Positions 38,238 through 50,239 of a stretch of DNA of 64,000 bases are shown here, one piece after another. Where the stretch lies: NCBI RefSeq assembly GCF_014196345.1, contig NZ_JACIDN010000003.1, positions 186,001 through 250,000 on the forward strand, read 5' to 3'. Every line of letters starts with the position of its first letter. Within the stretch, counting starts at the first letter, position 1. The DNA is from Methylobacterium brachythecii (GTDB lineage Bacteria > Pseudomonadota > Alphaproteobacteria > Rhizobiales > Beijerinckiaceae). The notes beneath the pieces are model-generated. The model ran no database searches and had not been told where the DNA came from. It worked only from the letters and a program-made list of their open reading frames with translations. A program made the position numbers and the translations under genes.

Positions 38238-39530
38238 ATGCTCGACCTCGCGACTCGCGTCTACAACCACAATTTCCGCATCGACCCGATCATCCGGTCG
38301 CTGCTCGACACCGATTTCTACAAGCTGCTGATGGCGCAGACGATCTTTCGCCGCCATCGCGACCTGCCCGTCACCTTCGGCATAAAGAACCGCTCGCCGG
38401 CGATCCGTATCGCCGACGAGATCGACGAGGGCGAACTGCGCGCCCAGCTCGACCATGCCCGCAGCCTCAGGCTGACCCGCGGTGAGGCGACCTGGCTTCG
38501 CGGCAACAGCTTCTACGGCAAGCGACAGATGTTCGCTTCCGAGTTCACGGATTGGCTCGAAGGCTTCCGGTTGCCGCCCTACGAGCTGGAGAAGCGCGAC
38601 GGCCAATACGTGCTGACCTTCCACGGTCCGTGGATCGAGACCACGCTATGGGAGGTGCCGGCTTTGGCCATCCTGAACGAGCTGCGCTCGCGCGCCACGC
38701 TGAACGGCATGGGCAAGTTCGAACTGCAGGTACTCTATGCCCGCGCGATGACGCGGGTCTGGGAGAAGATCGAGCGTCTGAAGCGGTTGCCTGACCTCTC
38801 CATCGCCGATTTCGGCACCCGCCGCCGCCACGGCTTCCTTTGGCAAGATTGGTGCGTGCAGGCGATGCAGGAGGGGCTCGGCGGGGCTTTCCTCGGCACC
38901 TCGAACTGCCTGATCGCGCAGCGCCGCGAGGTCGAGGCCGTCGGGACGAACGCACACGAACTGCCGATGGTCTACTCGGCCTTGGCCAACGACGACGCGG
39001 CCTTGGCGAAGGCGCCTTACGAGGTGCTGGCCGACTGGCAACAGGATTACGAGGGCAACCTGCTGGTTGCGCTGCCCGACACCTACGGCACCACCGGCTT
39101 CCTGGCCGATGCGCCCGACTGGCTCACGGCCTGGACCGGAATCCGTATCGATTCGAAGGACCCGATCGAGGGCGGCGAGGAAGCGATCCGCTTCTGGGAG
39201 TCCCGTGGCTCGGACCCGCGCGAAAAACTCGCGATCTTTTCGGACGGGCTCGACATCGCCGACATCGAGCGCATCCACGCGCATTTCCACGGCCGTCTGC
39301 GGATCGGCTACGGCTGGGGTACGCTGCTGACCAACGATTTCCGCAGGTTCATGCCGGACAAGCGGCTCGACCCAATCTCGATCGTCTGCAAGGTGATCGA
39401 GGCCGATGGCCGGCCGACCGTGAAGATCTCCGACAATCCGTCGAAGGCGCAGGGGCCGGCAGCGGAGGTCGAGCGCTACAAGCGCGTGTTCGGCGTGGGG
39501 GAGCAGGCGGCACAGCCCGTGCTGGTTTGA
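38238..39530 (+). CDS. pncB: Nicotinate phosphoribosyltransferase
   Basis: This 430-residue enzyme salvages nicotinic acid to nicotinate mononucleotide for NAD synthesis. The opening [14 protein letters not shown], the FGTRRRHGF motif, and the TNAHELPM segment (with the phosphorylated histidine of the family at H240) are all present. [11 protein letters not shown] near the end matches bacterial PncB. Start and length are standard, although the ribosome binding site is weak. Confidence 0.96.
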   Translation: MLDLATRVYNHNFRIDPIIRSLLDTDFYKLLMAQTIFRRHRDLPVTFGIKNRSPAIRIADEIDEGELRAQLDHARSLRLTRGEATWLRGNSFYGKRQMFASEFTDWLEGFRLPPYELEKRDGQYVLTFHGPWIETTLWEVPALAILNELRSRATLNGMGKFELQVLYARAMTRVWEKIERLKRLPDLSIADFGTRRRHGFLWQDWCVQAMQEGLGGAFLGTSNCLIAQRREVEAVGTNAHELPMVYSALANDDAALAKAPYEVLADWQQDYEGNLLVALPDTYGTTGFLADAPDWLTAWTGIRIDSKDPIEGGEEAIRFWESRGSDPREKLAIFSDGLDIADIERIHAHFHGRLRIGYGWGTLLTNDFRRFMPDKRLDPISIVCKVIEADGRPTVKISDNPSKAQGPAAEVERYKRVFGVGEQAAQPVLV

Positions 39531-39622
39531 TCGGGCGGCCGCCCCCCGCCGCCAGGCGCAACTTCAGCGCGTCGCCCCCGCCTGGCAGATGAGGGCGTCC
39601 TGGTCGCTGGTGCCACCGCCGA

Positions 39623-40003
39623 TCAGCTTGCCCTCGACGATGCCGGCACGGCCAGCCGTCCCTCGCCGGCCTTGTTGCGGTACTGGCTCGCGATGAAGAG
39701 GCCTTTCAGCGGCCGGATCACCGGGACACAGGCTAGGAGGAGAAGCGGCAGGGTCAGTACCACGTGGACCCAGAACGGCGGATCATAGGCAAGCTCCAGC
39801 CAGATGCCGAAGGCCGTCACGGGGAAGGCCATCGTCATCATGATGAAGAAGGCCGGCCCGTCGGCGGGATCGGCGAAACCGTAATCGAGGCCGCACGCCT
39901 CGCATTCGGGCTTGAGGGTGATGAACCCTTTGAAGAGGTGTCCCTCGCCGCAGCGCGGGCAACGGCAACGCAAGCCGACGGAGAGGAGCGATTGATCGGT
40001 CAT
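39623..40003 (-). CDS. DUF983-family membrane protein
   Basis: This protein of 126 residues has two zinc-ribbon-like CxxC motifs (CPRCGEG and CEACG) near the N-terminus, followed by two transmembrane helices (AFFIMMTMAFPVTAFGIWL and VVLTLPLLLLACVPVI). This is the DUF983 arrangement, sometimes found near cytochrome oxidase genes. The ATG at 40003 has GGAGAA upstream; a GTG at 40018 is in frame. It is divergent from the MocR regulator across the operator at 40071-40107. Confidence 0.85.
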   Translation of the reverse strand: MTDQSLLSVGLRCRCPRCGEGHLFKGFITLKPECEACGLDYGFADPADGPAFFIMMTMAFPVTAFGIWLELAYDPPFWVHVVLTLPLLLLACVPVIRPLKGLFIASQYRNKAGEGRLAVPASSRAS

Positions 40004-40070
40004 CCGTATCTTCTCCACGATCTAAGTCCCTCCATCAGAGCCGCCTAGCACCGCGAATGAGGGTTGCTTC

Positions 40071-40186
40071 TGCACAATGTATGGCTTACTAATCCATACA
40101 TTGTGCACTTCTGGGCTCAGCAGAGCCGATAATCAGGTTGCTTTGCGTCGCAACGGCCAGTTTCGCGGTACGCATACAATGTAGGG
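40071..40186. promoter_or_regulatory. MocR-type operator: perfect 14-bp inverted repeat plus a third half-site
   Basis: The arms tgcacaatgtatgg (40071-40084) and ccatacattgtgca (40094-40107) are perfect inverted repeats separated by nine bases. A third half-site, acaatgtaggg, occurs at 40176-40186, 16 bases before the MocR gene. The layout fits a dimeric or tetrameric regulator that binds its own promoter. It may also affect the divergent DUF983 gene. Confidence 0.85.
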
Positions 40187-40201
40187 ACTTGTAAGGCAAC
40201 A

Positions 40202-41590
40202 ATGAAGCTCTGGAGCCCGACAATCGCATTTGGCGGTGGGTCGAAATACCTCGCCATCGTCGAGGCGCTGGCGCGCGACGTGCGCAGCGGCGCGCTCGGG
40301 CAGGGTGACCGTCTACCGGCGCAGCGCGCCTTGGCGAAGCAACTCGACGTCGACCTCACCACGGTCACACGCGCCTTCAACGAAGCGCGGCGGGTCGGGC
40401 TGATCGACGCGACGGTCGGCCGGGGCAGCTTCGTCAGTCGATCCGCGCCGCCAGCCCCCGGTCGACGCCAGCCGTCCCCCCCGGCCAGCGTCGATTTCAG
40501 CATGAACATGCCGCCGCAGCCGCCGGAGGCGCGGCTCGCCGAGCGGATGCAGGCTGGCCTCGCCGCGCTCGCCGCCACGCCGGGCTTCCTCGACCGGTTG
40601 CACTACCAGGACAGCGCCGGCGTCATGGCCGATCGCGCCGCCGCCGCCGAATGGCTCGGCCGGAGGCTGGGTCCGGTTCCCGTGCAGCGGGTCCTCGTCG
40701 CCAGCGGCGCCCAGACGGCGCTGGCCGGCATCCTCGCCGTGACGCTCAAACCGGGCGATAGCCTCTGCGTGCCCTCGCTGACCTATCCCGGGCTGCGCAT
40801 GGCGGCAGAGCGGCGCGGGGCAAGGCTCGTCGCGGTAGCAGCCGACGCGGACGGTGTGATCCCCGAGTCATTTCGCGAATGCTGCCAGCGCGCAGGGCCG
40901 CGGGCGCTCTACCTCGTGCCGACGCTCGACAACCCGACCACTGCCACGCTGCCGGCGCGGCGGCGTGAGCAGATCGCGGAGATCGCGCGTTCGCACGGTG
41001 TCGCGATCATCGAAGACGACGCCTACGGTAGCTTGCCGCCCGACGCGCCCGCGCCATTCGCGGCGCTGGCGGGCGACATCACCTGGCACGTCGCAACGCT
41101 GTCGAAATGCGTCAGTCCGAGCCTGCGTATCGCCTACGTGGCCGCGCCCGGGACCGGCGAGGCGGTGCGGTTGTCTTCCGAATTGCGCACCATCAGCATG
41201 ATGGCTCCGCCGCTCGGCGCCGCGCTCGCCTCGCACTGGATGGCCCAGGGCGAACTCGATGAGATCGTTGGCGCCATTCGCTCGGAAAACCGGCTCCGAC
41301 AGGCGATCGCCAGGGAGACCTTGGCAGGGCTGTCGATCCAAAGCCAACCCAGCGGGCACCACCTCTGGCTGACATTGCCGGAGACTTGGCAGCGGGCCGA
41401 ACTCGGCGCGCATGCGCGCCAGCTCGGCGTCACCGTGATCTCGAGCGATGCTTTCGCCATCGGCCCGGCCCCGGAGGCGATCCGGATCTCCCTCGGCGCG
41501 GCCCCGGATCGGGAAACGCTTCGCTACGGCCTCAGCCTCCTGGCGATACTGCTGACGCAACCGCCTGGAAGCGTTTCGACGGTCGTCTGA
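40202..41590 (+). CDS. MocR-family regulator (GntR HTH fused to aminotransferase)
   Basis: This 462-residue protein has an N-terminal GntR-type helix-turn-helix (residues 15-80: GDRLPAQRALAKQLDVDLTTVTRAFNEARR). A fold-type I aminotransferase domain follows. The PLP-binding lysine is in VATLSKCVSPSLRIAYV, and the cofactor aspartate is in IIEDDAYGSL. MocR proteins bind PLP and control genes of vitamin B6, GABA or amino-acid metabolism. The operator upstream supports autoregulation; the target pathway is unknown because no such genes are adjacent. Confidence 0.9.
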   Translation: MKLWSPTIAFGGGSKYLAIVEALARDVRSGALGQGDRLPAQRALAKQLDVDLTTVTRAFNEARRVGLIDATVGRGSFVSRSAPPAPGRRQPSPPASVDFSMNMPPQPPEARLAERMQAGLAALAATPGFLDRLHYQDSAGVMADRAAAAEWLGRRLGPVPVQRVLVASGAQTALAGILAVTLKPGDSLCVPSLTYPGLRMAAERRGARLVAVAADADGVIPESFRECCQRAGPRALYLVPTLDNPTTATLPARRREQIAEIARSHGVAIIEDDAYGSLPPDAPAPFAALAGDITWHVATLSKCVSPSLRIAYVAAPGTGEAVRLSSELRTISMMAPPLGAALASHWMAQGELDEIVGAIRSENRLRQAIARETLAGLSIQSQPSGHHLWLTLPETWQRAELGAHARQLGVTVISSDAFAIGPAPEAIRISLGAAPDRETLRYGLSLLAILLTQPPGSVSTVV

Positions 41591-41849
41591 TCGAGGCTCG
41601 GCCTAACCAAATTGCAGGGCATGATCCGGCTGTCGGGATCGGCATGCGTGTCGTCTATGCCGGCCGGAAACCGATTTGGGCGCGAAGCGGACTGTCCGGT
41701 CCGATGCAGACCGTCTGCTAATTCAGTCTCGGCCGCGATCGCGAGAGTGTCGAAATCGCACGACAAAACGCGCTATGCTTGGGTATGTTGTATATGCCAC
41801 AAGCGAACAGTGGATCAAGACGCGAAAACTAAATCTGGGGCAGCGCGAT

Positions 41850-42869
41850 ATGGCTCAAGACAGCATCGTCGGAACCTGGGTCGTGAACCACCTAGAGGGC
41901 GCGATTCCAAAATTTAAGTACAAGTACACGTTTTCAGCCCCGACCGGCAATAAACCAGGCTCCGTTCAGTGGCGGGATTTTTGGGACGCCGGATCGAATG
42001 GAGTGGGAACTTGGACGCGTATTGGAGGCAGGGTCAACATAAACTGGACCCGGTCGTCGACGACGAACGAATACCTGATGATGGCTCCGACGGTGCTGGG
42101 AGATAGAGCATCAGGAGTAGCGACAACCAGCTACGGCACTTTCGCCACGCTGGCTGAACGAACCGACGTCGTTGATCCCACCCAAGATTTGATGCAGCAA
42201 TGGGCCGACAACTACGGCAACTTCGAGAGTCCGTATATCTGTCCTTGGGCGATACCGTACTCGCTCTACATCGCTCCCAAGAAAACGACCTTCAAGCCCA
42301 ACAAAGCCCCTTTGACCAAGATCAACGGATTGGCGGTCCATACGACGTGGATCTACCAGAGCCTAAGCGGCCCAGCCTGCGTTTCAAGCTGCGTCAACGA
42401 TTGGGCCGGGAGAGGAGTCGGAGCGCACTTTATCATCGTGACCGATGGAACGTTGATCCAGGTCAATCCGATCAACCGCGTCGCCAATGCGCAAGGGGGA
42501 ATAGCCAACAATTTTTGGATCAGCGTCGAGATCCAGACGAGAGAAAGCGAGGCTACACCAAATCAGATCATGTCGGCTCAATTTTTGTTTTCTTGGGTCG
42601 TCGGCAAGGTTGGTTGCCGCAAGGCATTGGCTACGGGTTTCGTCGGAGACTGCCTCGTCCCCAAGGATCCTATGCAAGCTGCGCTCGCGGCCAATGCAAA
42701 ACGGGATTACGATCCCGTGACCAAACGCATTTGCTCAGAGACGACAACCAAACTGAACGAAGCTGTCATGTCTTCGGGGTTGTCTTGTCATTACTGGCTT
42801 TACCCCATCAAACCCTGTCCTGGCACACCGCTGCTCAAGCAGTTGCCACTGATCGCAAAAGGCTACTGA
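41850..42869 (+). CDS. Putative peptidoglycan amidase (Amidase_2/PGRP-like), low GC
   Basis: This protein of 339 residues has two parts. Residues 1-80 look like a small lipocalin-type beta domain (DSIVGTWVVNHLEG, then GTWTRIGGRVNINWTRSS). Residues 155-339 fit the N-acetylmuramoyl-L-alanine amidase fold: GLAVHTTW (H164), GAHFIIVTDGTLIQVNP, NFWISVEIQT, and SCHYWLYPIKPCPG (H314, C323). These give the three zinc ligands in the right order. No signal peptide is seen at the N-terminus. Its GC content is visibly lower than that of its neighbours, suggesting recent transfer. It could be a phage-type lysin or an antibacterial effector. The start at 41850 is tentative. Confidence 0.68.
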   Translation: MAQDSIVGTWVVNHLEGAIPKFKYKYTFSAPTGNKPGSVQWRDFWDAGSNGVGTWTRIGGRVNINWTRSSTTNEYLMMAPTVLGDRASGVATTSYGTFATLAERTDVVDPTQDLMQQWADNYGNFESPYICPWAIPYSLYIAPKKTTFKPNKAPLTKINGLAVHTTWIYQSLSGPACVSSCVNDWAGRGVGAHFIIVTDGTLIQVNPINRVANAQGGIANNFWISVEIQTRESEATPNQIMSAQFLFSWVVGKVGCRKALATGFVGDCLVPKDPMQAALAANAKRDYDPVTKRICSETTTKLNEAVMSSGLSCHYWLYPIKPCPGTPLLKQLPLIAKGY

Positions 42870-42897
42870 GCGCTGCGTATTCGGCTGGATCGGAGCG

Positions 42898-43617
42898 TTA
42901 GCCGCGTCGGCCCCGAGACAGTCCGGAATGCGGCTTGGCTCCTCCGGTCGGGCGAGTCGCGAGCCAGAGCACGTGACGGCGACCACCGCCGCCATGCGCC
43001 CGTACCCGTTCCTCCTCGACGGCAAAGCCCGACCGCTTGAGACGGGTGGTGAAAGCCGCATCCGGCCCCTGCGACCAGATTGCCAGTATGCCGCCGGGGC
43101 GAAGCGCAGCGCGGGCCTGGGCGAGACCTTCCAGGCCGTAAAGGCGATCGTTCTCCGCCCGCATCAAGCCTTCGGGGCCATTGTCCACGTCGAGCAGGAT
43201 CGCATCGTATTGGCCGGGCGTCCGGCGAATCTGGGCGCCGACATCGTCCACCCGAAGATCCACGCGCGGATCGTCGAGGCTGCCCCCAAAGATCGGCGCC
43301 AACGGGCCGCGCGCCCATGCGGCGACGGCCGGGACGAGTTCGGCGACGACGACGGCGGCGTCCGGCCCGAGCGCATCGAGGGCGGCGCGCAGAGTAAAGC
43401 CCATGCCGAGGCCGCCGATCAGGATGCGGGCGCGCGGTCGATCCCGGAGCCGGGCGCAGACCAGCGTGGCGAGCGCCTTCTCGGATGCGCTGACGCGGGT
43501 GCCCATCAACTCGGTCGGGCCGATGAAGATCGAATACTCCTCACCCCGCCGCATCAAACGAAGCGGGGTGTCCTCACCGGGGATCGGGCCGGTATCGAGA
43601 TGCTCCCAGGGGATCAT
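42898..43617 (-). CDS. Spermidine synthase-like protein
   Basis: This 239-residue protein has the Rossmann-fold methyltransferase/aminopropyltransferase core. ILIGGLGMGFTLRAALDAL is the glycine-rich nucleotide-binding motif, VVAELVPAVAAWAR follows, and YDAILLDVDNGPEGL stands at the catalytic position. It lacks the N-terminal beta-strand domain of true spermidine synthase and has no clear acidic pair for the polyamine, so the substrate is doubtful. It is followed at close spacing by ppiB in the other gene order (ppiB is upstream on the same strand). Confidence 0.8.
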   Translation of the reverse strand: MIPWEHLDTGPIPGEDTPLRLMRRGEEYSIFIGPTELMGTRVSASEKALATLVCARLRDRPRARILIGGLGMGFTLRAALDALGPDAAVVVAELVPAVAAWARGPLAPIFGGSLDDPRVDLRVDDVGAQIRRTPGQYDAILLDVDNGPEGLMRAENDRLYGLEGLAQARAALRPGGILAIWSQGPDAAFTTRLKRSGFAVEEERVRAHGGGGRRHVLWLATRPTGGAKPHSGLSRGRRG

Positions 43618-43691
43618 CGGGATGCTCGCTGGGGGGAGTCGGATCGGCCGCGGCGAAGGTGGATCGCCACGGCCAAGGTCTCGAAGAGCGA

Positions 43692-44153
<462 letters not shown>

Positions 44154-44431
44154 TCTCGATACTCCTCGAGTTCTTCGGTTTCTGACCGATCGCGCGATCG
44201 CGACCGAGTGATCGGGCTACCTGCCCTGGATCGTCGAGATCCGGATGCTGGGTGTGCGGCGTTCGAAGACGCGGTCTTGGCGAAGCCAGCCGCGTCAAGG
44301 CCCGCAGACCTACGCGCCGTCTGTCTCTGTTGGGCGAGCGGTTCCCCGTACCAGAGGCACGAGGTCCAGGTCGAGAGACCTATCGGCATGGATCGCAGGC
44401 GGCCCGGCCGTCGATGTCGAAGCTCGGCCGT

Positions 44432-44905
44432 TCAGACGCCCTGGCCCTTCGGTCCGTCGTAGATGAAACGAAGCGAGAGCGGCCGCCCGGCAATGGCGCC
44501 GCCAAGCCCTGGGGTGACCCGGGCCGGAGTGCAATGGCGGATCGCCGACAGGCTAGCCTCGACCAGCAAGGCCTTGCCGCGCTCGTCGGCGGGCGTCTTG
44601 GAAAACGTGATCTGCGGGGTGCCGATCAGCGAGCCGTCGCGCCGCAAGCTGAAGCGCACGGTGATCTCGGTGCGCTCGAACTTGGCGAGGCCTTCCGGAG
44701 CCGTCCAGCAGGCAGAGAGGGCCGGGAAGAGCTCGCGCAGGGTATTGGCGGGATGATCATTCTTCGACTTGGGGTCGATCGGCACCTGAGCCGTGTGCCG
44801 AAGCCCCTGAGGAAGGCTGAGCGGTGGCTGCAGCCATCGCTCGTAGGCAAAGGCCGGCGCCGGCAGCGCCACTGCCATCACGGCAAGGGCAGCGAGCCGG
44901 CGCAT
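44432..44905 (-). CDS. Periplasmic protein, TonB-C-like, unknown function
   Basis: This 157-residue precursor has a signal peptide (LAALAVMAVALPAPAFA). Its mature domain has EITVRFSLRRDGSLIGTPQI followed by RGKALLVEASLSAIRHCTP, a pattern close to the C-terminal domain of TonB and TolA. It could work in envelope transport or integrity. It is eight bases after the stop of ppiA on the same strand, so the two are probably co-transcribed. Confidence 0.7.
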   Translation of the reverse strand: MRRLAALAVMAVALPAPAFAYERWLQPPLSLPQGLRHTAQVPIDPKSKNDHPANTLRELFPALSACWTAPEGLAKFERTEITVRFSLRRDGSLIGTPQITFSKTPADERGKALLVEASLSAIRHCTPARVTPGLGGAIAGRPLSLRFIYDGPKGQGV

Positions 44906-44913
44906 GGCGCGTC

Positions 44914-45453
44914 TCAGTTCCCGAGCTTCATCGAGACGATCTTGTCGGGGTTGGTCACGGCGCCACCGGGAGCGCCGGCATCGGCCTTTTTGATCTTGTC
45001 GACGACGTCCATGCCGCTCGTGACGACGCCGACCACCGTGTACTGGCCGTTGAGGAACGGCGCGTCGCCGAGGCAGATGAAGAACTGCGAGTTCGCGGAA
45101 TTCGGATCCTGCGAGCGGGCCATGCCGACGGTGCCACGCTTGAACGGCGCGGAGGAGAATTCGGCCGGGATGTTCGGCAGGCTCGAGCCGCCGGTGCCGT
45201 TGCCCTTCGGGTCGCCGGTCTGGGCCATGAAGCCGTCCATGACGCGGTGAAACTTCAGGCCGTCGTAAAAGCCCTTCCCGACCAGGGCCTTGATCTGCTT
45301 CACGTGCTTCGGCGCGATTTCGGGGCGCAGCTCGATGGTGATGCGGCCGTCCTTGGTCTCGAGGGTGACGGTGTTCGAATCCGCCGATGCGGGCGCGGCG
45401 AAACCGAGCGCCGTGGTGAGCGCGAGCGTGAGGATGGCGAGCCGGCGGTTCAT
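44914..45453 (-). CDS. ppiA: Periplasmic peptidyl-prolyl isomerase (cyclophilin)
   Basis: This 179-residue precursor has a signal peptide ([20 protein letters not shown]) and a cyclophilin domain with [19 protein letters not shown] and [12 protein letters not shown]. It probably assists folding of exported proteins. Its start overlaps the coaD stop by four bases, which fits a coaD-ppiA operon known in many alphaproteobacteria. Confidence 0.94.
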   Translation of the reverse strand: MNRRLAILTLALTTALGFAAPASADSNTVTLETKDGRITIELRPEIAPKHVKQIKALVGKGFYDGLKFHRVMDGFMAQTGDPKGNGTGGSSLPNIPAEFSSAPFKRGTVGMARSQDPNSANSQFFICLGDAPFLNGQYTVVGVVTSGMDVVDKIKKADAGAPGGAVTNPDKIVSMKLGN

Positions 45454-45977
45454 GATGGGGTGGTCTCCGTGGTCGTTTCTAGTTTGGCGAAACGGGCCGT
45501 CAGTCGCTCGGCCACGATCTTGGGAACGAAGGGCGAGACGTCGCCGCCCATGGCCGCGATCTGCCGAACCAGCGTCGCCGTGATCGGGCGCACGCCGGTG
45601 GACGCCGGCAAAAACACCGTCTGGACCTCGGGCGCCATGGCCGCGTTCATGCCGGCGAGCTGCATCTCGTAGTCGAGATCGGTGCCGTCGCGCAGGCCGC
45701 GGATGAACATGCTGGCGTTGTGGCGGCGGGCGACCGAGACGGCGAGATCGTCGAAGGTGACGATCTCGACCTCGGCGCCCTCGGCCTCCGCGAGCGGTGC
45801 GCAGGTCTCTTTCAGAAGCTCCGCCCTCTCATCCGCCGAGAACAGCGGCGCCTTGCCCGGATGTACGCCGATGGCGAGGACGAGGCGCTGGGACAGACGA
45901 CTCGCCTGCCGCACCACGTCGAGGTGGCCGTTGGTGACCGGATCGAACGAGCCGGCATAGAGGGCTGTGCGGACCAT
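45450..45977 (-). CDS. coaD: Phosphopantetheine adenylyltransferase
   Basis: This 175-residue enzyme makes dephospho-CoA, the penultimate step of CoA synthesis. The nucleotidyltransferase motif [16 protein letters not shown] has the T/HxGH signature, and [14 protein letters not shown] and [17 protein letters not shown] follow. The ATG at 45977 gives the usual N-terminus; the frame extends upstream without homology. It leads the ppiA genes in a compact operon. Confidence 0.96.
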   Translation of the reverse strand: MVRTALYAGSFDPVTNGHLDVVRQASRLSQRLVLAIGVHPGKAPLFSADERAELLKETCAPLAEAEGAEVEIVTFDDLAVSVARRHNASMFIRGLRDGTDLDYEMQLAGMNAAMAPEVQTVFLPASTGVRPITATLVRQIAAMGGDVSPFVPKIVAERLTARFAKLETTTETTPS

Positions 45978-46030
45978 TGCGCAGCGGGTTAGAGCATTTC
46001 GCGCGCGAACGGAACGGCCCCCTTTCGTCA

Positions 46031-46060
46031 AAAGAAAAAGGGGCTCCGATCGGAGCCCCT
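46031..46060 (-). terminator. Rho-independent terminator of the outer-membrane protein gene
   Basis: The 22-base perfect palindrome aggggctccg/cggagcccct (46039-46060) is followed on the minus strand by the run TTTTTCTTT (46031-46038 reversed). It lies 37 bases after the outer-membrane protein stop and upstream of coaD. Confidence 0.85.
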
Positions 46061-46096
46061 CATCGTCTCTGTTCGTGTGGCGCCGGGCCGGATCGA

Positions 46097-46924
46097 TCAG
46101 AAGCCGCCGAACTTGAAGTTCAGACCGGCCCGCACGATGCTGCCCTCGGTGTCGAAGCGGGAGTTGTAGCCGACGCCGGGGCCGCCCCGCGTCGCCACCA
46201 GGAGATTGCGGCTGCCGAGGTCGTAGCGCAGGTACTCGGCCTTGATCGTGACGGCACTGGCGCGGAACACGTTGAGGAAGGATTCCGTCGGCAGGGCGTA
46301 CTCGATGCCGCCGCCATAGGCGTAGCCGGTCTCGATGGTCGAGCGGGCGCCGGAATACGTTATCGGAGCAGCGGTGCGGAAGGTGACGCTCTGGCTGACG
46401 TCGCCATAGGCGAAGCCGCCGGTTCCGTAGACGAGGACGCGGTCGAAGGCATAGCCGATGCGGCCGCGGACGGTTCCGAGGAAGCCGAGTTCGGTCCGGT
46501 AGCTGTTGGTCAGAACGTTCGGGTTGAAGACTGGGTTGAAGATGGTCTCGGTCCGGCGGCGCTGCAGATCCGTGTACTGGGCGTCAGCCTCGATGCCGAA
46601 CACCACACCGCTGCCGGGCGTGAGCTGGAAGTTGTAGCCGACCTGGCCGCCCGCCGAGAAACCGTCCTGCGGCATCGCCACGTTGCGCCGACGCAGGTTG
46701 TTGACGACGTTCGCCTCGAGCGCCCCGATGCCGGTGGTACGGATCGTGTCGCTCTCGCTGAAGGCGTAGCCGGCATTCACGCCGAAATAGGCGCCCGACC
46801 AGCTGAAGACCGGGATCGGCACGAACACGGGCGGCGGAGCGGCGCGGCGGGGAAGGTCCGCCGCCATCGCGGTCGTGGAGAGAAAGGCTGCAGCCAGCAC
46901 AGCCAGCGTGGTGGAATGTCGCAC
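46097..46924 (-). CDS. Outer-membrane beta-barrel protein (Omp25/Omp31-like)
   Basis: This protein of 275 residues has a signal peptide ([19 protein letters not shown]) and an eight- to ten-stranded barrel. [15 protein letters not shown] opens it, and [11 protein letters not shown] closes it with a C-terminal phenylalanine. Alternating aromatic and polar residues run throughout. The GTG at 46924 has AGGA upstream and begins at the signal peptide; a TTG at 46963 is in frame. The family is abundant in Hyphomicrobiales outer membranes. Confidence 0.86.
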   Translation of the reverse strand: MRHSTTLAVLAAAFLSTTAMAADLPRRAAPPPVFVPIPVFSWSGAYFGVNAGYAFSESDTIRTTGIGALEANVVNNLRRRNVAMPQDGFSAGGQVGYNFQLTPGSGVVFGIEADAQYTDLQRRRTETIFNPVFNPNVLTNSYRTELGFLGTVRGRIGYAFDRVLVYGTGGFAYGDVSQSVTFRTAAPITYSGARSTIETGYAYGGGIEYALPTESFLNVFRASAVTIKAEYLRYDLGSRNLLVATRGGPGVGYNSRFDTEGSIVRAGLNFKFGGF

Positions 46925-47258
46925 CGAGGTGATCCTACGAATCTGAGTGATCGTAGATCGCAACTTGCTTGACTGACCTCAGCTTAGCTATGACAAATCG
47001 GACACATCGATTGTCCAAGCGCCATACAAATCAGTATTACTCCCGAACGAGCAAGTCGCCACTTTAATCCCAGGCAATTAAAATAAGATCTGCCTGCGCT
47101 GTTTGTGCCGATAAGCCGCCTTCCGGCAGAAATTGACGTCATTTTTCTGGCGCGACAACCCCGAACCCGCGTTTCGGGCTCGGGGATTCCATTGCATGCG
47201 GCAGTGATCGAAGCGGTTTTCGATTCGGAGAATGGCAGTCCTCACGGAATACCGTTGC
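46925..47258. other. Intergenic region without recognised genes
   Basis: These 334 bases lie between the outer-membrane protein start and the gyrA stop. The segment 46975-47100 is AT-rich and probably holds the outer-membrane protein promoter. A hairpin (47159-47185) follows gyrA. No coding or RNA feature is visible. Confidence 0.4.
47159..47185 (-). terminator. Hairpin after gyrA
   Basis: The arms ccccgaacccg (47159-47169) and cgggctcgggg (47175-47185) pair with one mismatch around the loop cgttt. It is 74 bases after the gyrA stop. No T-run follows, so it is a weak terminator candidate. Confidence 0.4.
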
Positions 47259-50015
<2,757 letters not shown>

Positions 50016-50181
50016 GGAAAAAAACTCTCTCGGGTCGTCTGGACCGGGTTGCGGTCCGTTTACCCGACTTGGCGCGCCTCCGCCAGCGCGCGGGCGCGTC
50101 GCGCGAGAGAAATCTTTGCAAGCCGAATCAGCATCTTAGCTCGGATCGATCGGGGTGCCTCCGGAGGCCCCGAAAACGTGA

Positions 50182-50216
50182 AGAGCCGGCCACACATTCG
50201 CGGTGCGGCCGGCTCT
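50182..50216 (-). terminator. Rho-independent terminator-like hairpin after the chemotaxis receptor
   Basis: The perfect 10-bp arms agagccggcc (50182-50191) and ggccggctct (50207-50216) form a stem 24 bases after the receptor stop. On the minus strand TCACGTTTTC follows, a short T-run. It sits between the receptor gene and gyrA. Confidence 0.6.
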
Positions 50217-50239
50217 CGAAGTCGGACGAAATGCAGATG

